13,061 bases of DNA from Bacteroidales bacterium (GTDB taxonomy: Bacteria; Bacteroidota; Bacteroidia; Bacteroidales; B18-G4), in NCBI GenBank assembly GCA_023132505.1, contig JAGLYE010000021.1:1-13061 (forward strand), written 5' to 3'. Shown here piece after piece: positions 7,937-13,061 of this stretch. The notes under the pieces were generated by a model. The model had not been told where the DNA came from, did no database searches, and worked only from the letters and a program-made list of their open reading frames with translations. Within the stretch, counting starts at the first letter, position 1, and every line of letters starts with the position of its first letter. Made by a program: the position numbers and the translations under genes.

Positions 7937-8965
7937 ATGGAAAAATATGATGTGATCATTGTTGGTGCCGGGCCCGCTGGCCTGATATGTGCAGAAAAGC
8001 TTGGCGGAACTGATCTGAGTGTTCTGCTAATTGAAAAAGACACTGTATTTGGAGATAAGGTGTGTGCGGGCGGACTGACAAGAAAAGTCCTCAGCATTTT
8101 TCATTTTCCGGATAATATCATTGAACATAAGATCTGCAAGACGGCAGTGCATTCCCCAAGGCGATTCAGCCATGCCGAACCCCCGGAACCGATCATGATC
8201 ACCATGGACCGGAAAAACCTTGGTAGTTTTCAAAGGGCACGTCTCGACAATACCGGTGTAAAGATTTTATCAGGTACAAGGGTGACCGGGATCAAGGATG
8301 GCAGCCTCAAAACTTCTTCAGGAGAGGAATACAGGTATAAATACCTGGTTGGGGCCGATGGCTATGCATCCATTGTAAGGAGGTATCTGAAAATGCCTGT
8401 AAAGAAGAAACTGATCGGTATTCAATATATCGTTCCTGTGCCGGGCCTCGATCCAAAACTGGAAATATTCCTGGATAATGGTCATTTTAATGCATGGTTT
8501 GGATGGATATTCCCGCACAAGGATAAAATTGCTGTTGGCTGCTGCTGTGATACACGTTACTTGTCCTCAAAAAAACTCAAGGAGAATTTCCATCGCTGGC
8601 TTGAAAGAAAAAATATTGATATCAGTAAAGCTGAATACCAATCTGCACCCATCAGTTACGATTACAGGGGGCTGGAATTCGGAAATGTATTCCTTGTGGG
8701 AGAGGCAGCCGGTATGGCTTCAGGCCTGACAGGGGAGGGTATTTACCAGTCGCTTGTTTCCGGGATAGAGGTTGCCGGCTATATCACAGGCCGGAAAGAG
8801 GTGTCAGAGGAAATGAAGTTCGTGCTCAGATATAACCGGATACAGGCCCGGGTGTTGAGGCTACTGCTCTTTGCCGGGCCATTCCGCAGGATCATTCATG
8901 AACTGATTATCATACTCATGAATAATAAGAGGTTTAAGCAAATAATTAATAAAGGTTTTTCATAA
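7937..8965 (+). CDS. Geranylgeranyl reductase family FAD-dependent oxidoreductase
   Basis: A 342-residue flavoprotein of the geranylgeranyl-reductase/FAD monooxygenase-like superfamily. Members often reduce double bonds in isoprenoid chains of lipids, quinones or pigments, at or near the membrane. Seen in sequence: the N-terminal dinucleotide-binding motif VGAGPAGL (9-16), the acidic end of the second strand (LIEKD, 31-35), the family CAGGLT motif (43-48), GADGYASIVR (139-148), and the second FAD motif LVGEAAGM (253-260) followed by TGEGIYQSL (265-273). Glutamate 256 stands where most relatives have aspartate (GDAAG). The C-terminus is basic and hydrophobic (about 305-340), suiting membrane contact. 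The ATG at 7937 is chosen because the glycine-rich motif then begins at the normal distance. An in-frame GTG at 7931 would add only two residues. The next gene follows after 8 bases. The exact substrate is unknown; a halogenase or hydroxylase-like role is the alternative. Confidence 0.85.
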   Translation: MEKYDVIIVGAGPAGLICAEKLGGTDLSVLLIEKDTVFGDKVCAGGLTRKVLSIFHFPDNIIEHKICKTAVHSPRRFSHAEPPEPIMITMDRKNLGSFQRARLDNTGVKILSGTRVTGIKDGSLKTSSGEEYRYKYLVGADGYASIVRRYLKMPVKKKLIGIQYIVPVPGLDPKLEIFLDNGHFNAWFGWIFPHKDKIAVGCCCDTRYLSSKKLKENFHRWLERKNIDISKAEYQSAPISYDYRGLEFGNVFLVGEAAGMASGLTGEGIYQSLVSGIEVAGYITGRKEVSEEMKFVLRYNRIQARVLRLLLFAGPFRRIIHELIIILMNNKRFKQIINKGFS

Positions 8966-8973
8966 GACAGCTG

Positions 8974-9687
8974 ATGGTGAAGAAGGAGATATCGGGTTTG
9001 AAGAGGATGATTGGCAAGTTTGCCTCAAGGCAAGTAATCGAAAAGGTAGGCTCTGAGGTGAACAATATGCTTGAAGTGGTAAAAGTCAGGGATACGCTTA
9101 TGCTCAATTCTGCCAACACCAATTACTCTTTCGGTGGTTTGCACAGGGTGTTTCAGAAGGCGTTTAAGAAGCTGAAGATTCATGAAAGACAGATCAGAGA
9201 TGTCCTGATCCTTGGATTTGGAACCGGCAGCATTGCTTCAATACTGCATGAGGAACTGGGGATGGAATGTATGATCACCGCAGTAGAAAAAGATCCCCAG
9301 GTATTAAAGCTGGGACGCAAATATTTCAACACCGGCCGCTATACGGGACTGGAGATCATTGAGGCAGATGCTGCAGATTTCATGGCAAAAAATACCAGGT
9401 CCTTTGATCTCGTTATAGTTGATGTATATGTTGACTTTGAAGTGCCTGTCTCCTGTGAAACCTCGGAATTTGTGAGTGGAATGGAGAAATGCCTGAATAC
9501 CGGTGGCATGATGCTGTTCAATAAATTGATATACAATCATAAAGCAAGAAAAGAGGCAGCGGAACTTGAAAAGAAATTTGAAACCCTTAATGGCAAAGTC
9601 AGCGTAATTAAAGTGCGTGAGAGTGTGGTGAATAAGGTGATAGTGCTTGAGAAAGGGAAAAGGCAACCAGTAACCAGTAACCAGTAA
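8974..9687 (+). CDS. Spermidine-synthase-like class I SAM-dependent methyltransferase
   Basis: A 237-residue cytoplasmic protein with a Rossmann-type methyltransferase fold of the spermine/spermidine synthase-like group. Visible motifs are YSFGGLH (51-57), motif I VLILGFGTGS (77-86), the acidic post-I strand TAVEKDP (102-108), EADAADFM (130-137, likely adenine contact) and FDLVIVDVYVD (144-154). Classical spermidine synthases have GGGDG, VEIDP and a catalytic DxxDP region. Here these read GFGTG, VEKDP and DVYVDFEVP, so true aminopropyl transfer looks doubtful and methyl transfer more likely. The ATG at 8974 is 8 bases after the oxidoreductase stop, so the two are probably co-transcribed. A purine-rich aaggagat (8983-8990) lies inside the frame and precedes a second in-frame ATG at 9007, so a start 11 codons later is possible. 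The last codons and the stop fall inside a 7-base tandem repeat, which gives the odd tail QPVTSNQ. Confidence 0.75.
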   Translation: MVKKEISGLKRMIGKFASRQVIEKVGSEVNNMLEVVKVRDTLMLNSANTNYSFGGLHRVFQKAFKKLKIHERQIRDVLILGFGTGSIASILHEELGMECMITAVEKDPQVLKLGRKYFNTGRYTGLEIIEADAADFMAKNTRSFDLVIVDVYVDFEVPVSCETSEFVSGMEKCLNTGGMMLFNKLIYNHKARKEAAELEKKFETLNGKVSVIKVRESVVNKVIVLEKGKRQPVTSNQ

Positions 9688-9699
9688 CCAGCCACCAGT
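9665..9699 (+). repeat. 7-base tandem repeat spanning a stop codon
   Basis: Five head-to-tail units: aaccagt at 9665, 9672 and 9679, then aaccagc at 9686 and caccagt at 9693. The stop codon TAA of the methyltransferase gene (9685-9687) lies at a unit boundary. Because 7 is not a multiple of 3, gain or loss of a unit would shift the frame and change the C-terminus. Confidence 0.9.
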
Positions 9700-9727
9700 A
9701 GGCGGTCGTATAGGGCCTTAGTACCAG

Positions 9728-9763
9728 TTTAACCAGTTCAACTAATTTAACCAATTCAACCAG
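9728..9763 (+). repeat. 9-base degenerate tandem repeat just before tex
   Basis: Four units fitting ttYaaCYaR: tttaaccag (9728), ttcaactaa (9737), tttaaccaa (9746) and ttcaaccag (9755), followed by caaccag and then the ATG at 9772. The core aacca is shared with the 7-base repeat upstream. The array fills the place where a ribosome-binding site would lie, and no Shine-Dalgarno sequence is visible. Confidence 0.75.
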
Positions 9764-9771
9764 CAACCAGC

Positions 9772-11904
9772 ATGTTAGCAAAATACTTCGAGAAAATAGC
9801 AAAGGAATTAAGCATCCGCTCCAATCAGGTTGCCAACACGGCTGAATTGCTGAAAGGCGGGGCAACGGTGCCCTTTATTGCAAGGTATCGGAAAGAATAT
9901 ACCGACAGCCTCGACGAGCAGGCCATTATGCATATACGTGACAGGATGGAGCAGCTTGAAGCCCTTGATAAGCGGCGTGCAAGCATAATTCAATCTATTG
10001 ATGAGCAGGGCAAGCTTACGGATGAATTGAAAAAGCAGCTTGAAGAAGCAGAAAGCCTGTCGGAACTTGAAGACATTTACCTGCCATACCGCCCCAAACG
10101 CAAAACAAGGGCGACAATTGCAAAAGCAAGGGGCCTCGAGCCGCTGGCAAAGATCATCATGTCACAAAATCCCGGAAGTGTTTTGTCACTTGCCGAAAGG
10201 TTTGTTGATGCCGAAAAGGAGGTGAATTCAAATGATGATGCGCTGGCAGGTGCCCGCGATATCATTGCTGAATGGGCAAATGAGCATAAATATGCCAGAA
10301 ACAGGATGCGCTGGCTTTTCAGGAGGTCGGCAATGTTGACTTCAAAGGTCATCAAGGGTAAAGAGGAAGAAGGCATGAACTTCAAGACCTGGTTTGATTT
10401 TTCTGAACGCATATCTTCATCCCCTTCACATAGGGTGCTGGCCATGTTCAGAGGGGAGAAAGAAGGTTTCTTACGTTTGGTTGTTGAACCTCAGAAAACA
10501 GAAGCCATTGAGATACTGAATAAGATATTTGTTAAGGCCGATAATGAATCATCAGCACAGGTAGGTCTAGCGGTGGAAGATGCTTATAAACGTTTATTGC
10601 AGCCCTCTATGGAAACAGAGATGAAGGCGGAAGCCAGGGAACGAGCCGATCTGAAGGCCATTGAGGTATTTGTGGAAAACATTCGGCAGCTCCTCCTGGC
10701 ACCACCTATGGGACAAAAAACTGTCCTGGCCATCGATCCCGGATTCAGAACCGGCTGCAAGGTGGTTTGTCTCGACCGCCAGGGGCAATTAAAGCATAAT
10801 GAAACCATTTATCCCCACCCTCCCCAGAATGAAGTTAAAGAGGCCATAAAGAAAATTCAGAGCCTGATCGATGCCTATAAGATCGAGGCGATTGCAATTG
10901 GTAATGGCACAGCAGGGCGTCAGACGGAGCGCTTTATAAAAAGTATACGATTCCATAAGGATGTAATTGCCGTGATGGTGAATGAAAGCGGGGCATCCGT
11001 TTATTCGGCCTCCAAAGTAGCAAGGGAAGAATTTCCCGATTATGATATAACCGTCAGAGGTTCGGTATCAATTGGCAGGCGGTTGATGGATCCACTGGCT
11101 GAGCTGGTGAAGATCGATCCTAAATCTATTGGCGTTGGCCAATACCAGCATGATGTAAACCAGGCTGCCCTCGCAAAGAGCCTGGAGGATACTGTGATGA
11201 GTTGTGTCAACCAGGTAGGTGTTGAGGTAAATACAGCCAGCAAACAATTACTTTCCTATGTGTCGGGTGTCGGGCCTTCCCTTGCAGCTAAGATCATTGG
11301 CTACCGTGATACAAACGGCCCATTCAGCTCAAGGGATGAATTTATGAAGGTCTCGGGCTTCGGGGCAAAAGCTTTTGAACAGGCTGCCGGCTTCTTGCGG
11401 ATAAGGGATGCAAAGAACCCCCTCGACAGCTGTGCCGTTCACCCTGAAAGCTACTCGGTAGTAGCAGGTATGGTGAAGAAATACGGTGCAAGTGTTGATG
11501 AATTTATTAAAGATGAAAAGCTTCGGAAGCAGGTTGACCTGAAAGAGTTTGTGACGGATAAAACAGGAATGCCCACGCTGAAGGATATCATGGAAGAACT
11601 TGCAAGACCGGGTAGAGACCCTCGCAAAAAGTTCGATCTCTTTGAGTTTGAAGCCGGCGTCAACAATATTGAAGACCTGAAAGAGGGAATGGTCCTTCCG
11701 GGCATTGTAACAAATGTTACTGCCTTTGGGGCCTTTGTGGATGTTGGGGTCCACCAGGACGGCCTTGTGCATGTAAGCCAGATGGCCGACCGCTTTGTAA
11801 GGGACCCAAATGATATTGTGAACCTGAACCAGAAAGTACAGGTTAAGGTGATCACGGTGGATATGGACAGAAAGCGAATACAGCTCTCAATGAAAAATAT
11901 TTGA
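9772..11904 (+). CDS. tex: Tex family RNA-binding transcription accessory protein
   Basis: A 710-residue cytoplasmic nucleic-acid-binding protein, full length for the Tex family and well conserved. Residues 1-190 form the Tex N-terminal helical region (GGATVPFIARYRKE at 29-42, LEDIYLPYRPKRKT at 99-112). The YqgF-like RNase H-fold domain starts at about 316 (TVLAIDPGFRTGCK). The helix-hairpin-helix pair lies at about 495-545 (SGVGPSLAAKII, SGFGAKAFEQAAGF). The C-terminal S1 RNA-binding domain is at about 637-708 (GIVTNVTAFGAFVDVGV, HQDGLVHVSQMA). Tex proteins associate with transcribing RNA polymerase and bind RNA; their detailed role varies. It starts 84 bases after the methyltransferase gene, beyond a repeat-rich spacer with no obvious promoter or ribosome-binding site, so it may be read through from upstream. 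Nothing looks truncated or frameshifted. Confidence 0.97.
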   Translation: MLAKYFEKIAKELSIRSNQVANTAELLKGGATVPFIARYRKEYTDSLDEQAIMHIRDRMEQLEALDKRRASIIQSIDEQGKLTDELKKQLEEAESLSELEDIYLPYRPKRKTRATIAKARGLEPLAKIIMSQNPGSVLSLAERFVDAEKEVNSNDDALAGARDIIAEWANEHKYARNRMRWLFRRSAMLTSKVIKGKEEEGMNFKTWFDFSERISSSPSHRVLAMFRGEKEGFLRLVVEPQKTEAIEILNKIFVKADNESSAQVGLAVEDAYKRLLQPSMETEMKAEARERADLKAIEVFVENIRQLLLAPPMGQKTVLAIDPGFRTGCKVVCLDRQGQLKHNETIYPHPPQNEVKEAIKKIQSLIDAYKIEAIAIGNGTAGRQTERFIKSIRFHKDVIAVMVNESGASVYSASKVAREEFPDYDITVRGSVSIGRRLMDPLAELVKIDPKSIGVGQYQHDVNQAALAKSLEDTVMSCVNQVGVEVNTASKQLLSYVSGVGPSLAAKIIGYRDTNGPFSSRDEFMKVSGFGAKAFEQAAGFLRIRDAKNPLDSCAVHPESYSVVAGMVKKYGASVDEFIKDEKLRKQVDLKEFVTDKTGMPTLKDIMEELARPGRDPRKKFDLFEFEAGVNNIEDLKEGMVLPGIVTNVTAFGAFVDVGVHQDGLVHVSQMADRFVRDPNDIVNLNQKVQVKVITVDMDRKRIQLSMKNI

Positions 11905-11931
11905 TCGGGATGTTAATGGCTTTAAAAATAT

Positions 11932-11942
11932 TATAATCTTTG
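11932..11942 (+). promoter_or_regulatory. Imperfect -7-like element before the barrel gene
   Basis: The segment tataatctttg resembles TAnnTTTG with one extra spacer base. It lies about 32 bases before the ATG at 11974 and just before a palindrome, so it may be the promoter of the outer-membrane protein gene. No convincing -33 element was found. Confidence 0.25.
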
Positions 11943-11948
11943 TTTCGT

Positions 11949-11965
11949 TATAAACTGAGTTTATA
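11949..11965. promoter_or_regulatory. 17-base palindrome, possible operator
   Basis: tataaact (11949-11956) and agtttata (11958-11965) are perfect reverse complements around a single g. The site sits between a possible promoter and the ATG at 11974, where a dimeric regulator could bind. It could also be a chance AT-rich palindrome. Confidence 0.35.
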
Positions 11966-11973
11966 TCTCTAAA

Positions 11974-12642
11974 ATGTTGAGAAGAATAATTCCACATATC
12001 ATTTTGCTCTTCCTTCTTGGATTTGTGATACAATATGCTGCTCATGGCCAGATCATTAAAGGCACCGTCATTGCCGGTGGTAGCCTGACCCAGGTGGAAG
12101 GTGATGAGATCAAAGGCTGGAGCCAGTTTGGCTTTACCGGCGGGCTAGGAGCAATTGTGCCTTTTGGGAAGAACAAAAATTGGGGTGCCAACCTGGAAAC
12201 CGTTTTCAGCCCGAAGGGCTCATTCCAGAAGAAGCAATATGAGTATGACTCGTTACGTGGTACAGATGAATACCGTCTGCGCCTGAATTATTTTGAGGTC
12301 CCGGTGTATATAACATATACTGATAAGGATGTATTAACTTTTGGGTTGGGTGGCTATTGGGCAAGATTAGTTAGTGCGTATGAGCATGAACATAGTGGTT
12401 ACCAGAAACCATATATGGATTCAGTTGCATTTAATAAAAATGATTGGGGATTTCTTGTTGATGTTAAGGTGCGAGTTTGGAAACATTTGCATATAAATGT
12501 TCGATATTCTCAATCTCTAATGTCAATTCGTGAAAGGTATTTTGACGCCGATGATATAAGAAAGCAAAAAAATCAGGTGATCAGCCTTAGGTTTGTATAT
12601 ATCTTCAATGAAGGGAAAAGGGAACGCGGACAAGAGCAGTAG
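11974..12642 (+). CDS. PorT-like outer-membrane beta-barrel protein
   Basis: A 222-residue protein of the small outer-membrane beta-barrel group common in Bacteroidota (PorT/OMP_b-brl_2 type). Residues 1-25 are a signal peptide with cleavage before Q26. After it the family-typical start appears: GGSLTQVEGDEIKGWSQFGF (35-54), then alternating hydrophobic strands with glycine turns (GGLGAIVPF, NWGANLETVFSPKGS, LRLNYFEVPVYITY at 101-115, LTFGLGGYWARL, WGFLVDVKVRV, HINVRYSQSL). The last strand LRFVYIF (205-211) is followed by a charged tail of 11 residues instead of ending on the aromatic residue, as many barrels do. It is short for an open channel and more like an 8-stranded barrel. True PorT is a T9SS component, but this family has many members of unknown role, and I do not assign a T9SS function. 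It is separated from tex by 69 bases and converges with the next gene. Confidence 0.8.
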   Translation: MLRRIIPHIILLFLLGFVIQYAAHGQIIKGTVIAGGSLTQVEGDEIKGWSQFGFTGGLGAIVPFGKNKNWGANLETVFSPKGSFQKKQYEYDSLRGTDEYRLRLNYFEVPVYITYTDKDVLTFGLGGYWARLVSAYEHEHSGYQKPYMDSVAFNKNDWGFLVDVKVRVWKHLHINVRYSQSLMSIRERYFDADDIRKQKNQVISLRFVYIFNEGKRERGQEQ

Positions 12643-12656
12643 CAAGATGGAGGTGA

Positions 12657-13061
12657 TTATTTGAAACCGGCTGCAAACATCCTGCTTACATCAAAGTATA
12701 AAGCCTCTACACCATAAGGGTTTTCTTCCAGCTCCAGCATATCGTAATCACCTGCCAGCAGGGCCTGTTTTCCGCCAAATTTGAATCCGAGTACTTCGAG
12801 CATTTCATATTCATCACGGATGTAGATGACCACAAAGGCTGTGTTTGCAGAAAGCCCGTCGCCGGTTGACATGATCGCATCAACCTGCTTTTCGAAAAAG
12901 TTAAAATATATGCTGCTCATATTTTCATTGCCTCCCATTTCATAAGCAATTGCTGTTATGAAAGTCTCCCTTAGCCTGAACGGGCTAGCTCGCAGGAGTT
13001 CCCCGCCAATGCGTGCAGCGACTTCGTATTCGGCCCTGAGCAGCTCCTGCCGGGAAAGACG
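12657..13061 (-). CDS. C-terminal part of a conserved hypothetical protein (possibly DUF4919-like), 5' end outside window
   Basis: The minus-strand frame is open from the right window edge to the stop at 12657-12659, giving at least 134 residues. The internal ATG at 12936-12938 is therefore not the true start. The visible part begins RLSRQELLRAEYEVAARIGG and ends LYFDVSRMFAAGFK. It contains a helical region, then mixed beta-strand segments (FVVIYIRDEYEMLEVLGFKF, LEENPYGVEALYFDVS). The ending resembles, from memory, the C-terminus of DUF4919-type Bacteroidota proteins, which have no known function. It converges with the barrel gene with only 14 bases between them and no visible terminator. Confidence 0.7.
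   Translation of the reverse strand, partial: RLSRQELLRAEYEVAARIGGELLRASPFRLRETFITAIAYEMGGNENMSSIYFNFFEKQVDAIMSTGDGLSANTAFVVIYIRDEYEMLEVLGFKFGGKQALLAGDYDMLELEENPYGVEALYFDVSRMFAAGFK

Noticed and set aside
9665..9763. Possible CRISPR-like array
   Set aside because: Units are 7 and 9 bases with no spacers and no cas genes nearby; this is simple tandem repetition.
9608..9865. Minus-strand open frame with repeated LVELVKLV residues
   Set aside because: It is the complement of the tandem repeats and the tex start. Its periodic protein comes from the DNA repeats, and there is no sign of coding selection.
11329..11772. 147-residue minus-strand frame inside tex
   Set aside because: It is fully antisense to strongly conserved tex codons and has no recognisable domain.

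Overview
The window looks like a chromosomal segment from a Bacteroidota (Bacteroidetes) bacterium. The strongest evidence is three adjacent secreted proteins with type IX secretion system (T9SS) sorting domains: two type A tails and one type B (CHU_C, gliding-motility-associated) tail. Bacteroidota-style -7 promoter motifs (TAnnTTTG), a PorT-like outer-membrane barrel and weak Shine-Dalgarno signals fit this. I cannot place it below phylum level with confidence.

Layout. Positions 1-139 hold a nested inverted repeat cut by the left window edge, followed by about 210 bases of AT-rich, gene-free DNA. Positions 352-7829 carry the secreted-protein cluster on the + strand: two large paralogous mosaic adhesin-like proteins (918 and 898 aa) and a beta-propeller/PKD protein with a CHU_C tail. 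The gaps are only 56 and 21 bases, so co-transcription is likely. Positions 7937-9687 hold a second pair, a geranylgeranyl-reductase-family FAD oxidoreductase and a spermidine-synthase-like methyltransferase, 8 bases apart. A repeat-filled spacer of 7-mers and 9-mers follows, and then tex (9772-11904). A PorT-like barrel (11974-12642) converges on a minus-strand gene that runs off the right edge (12657 to window end).

How they may work together. The first three proteins carry signal peptides for Sec export and C-terminal tails for T9SS, so they probably end up on the cell surface or outside the cell. The two large paralogues arose by duplication and seem to have exchanged sequence since: a 176-base tract near their 3' ends differs at only 6 positions, while flanking sequence is about 70% identical or less. 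The oxidoreductase and methyltransferase may share a lipid or isoprenoid pathway, but this is inference from adjacency only. Tex is a housekeeping protein.

I see no CRISPR array, transposase, tRNA, rRNA, phage gene or clear defence system. The most interesting signals are the patchwork identity between the paralogues, a cysteine-rich insertion found in only one of them, the mixed type A/type B sorting signals in one cluster, and a 7-base tandem repeat that contains the stop codon of the methyltransferase gene.
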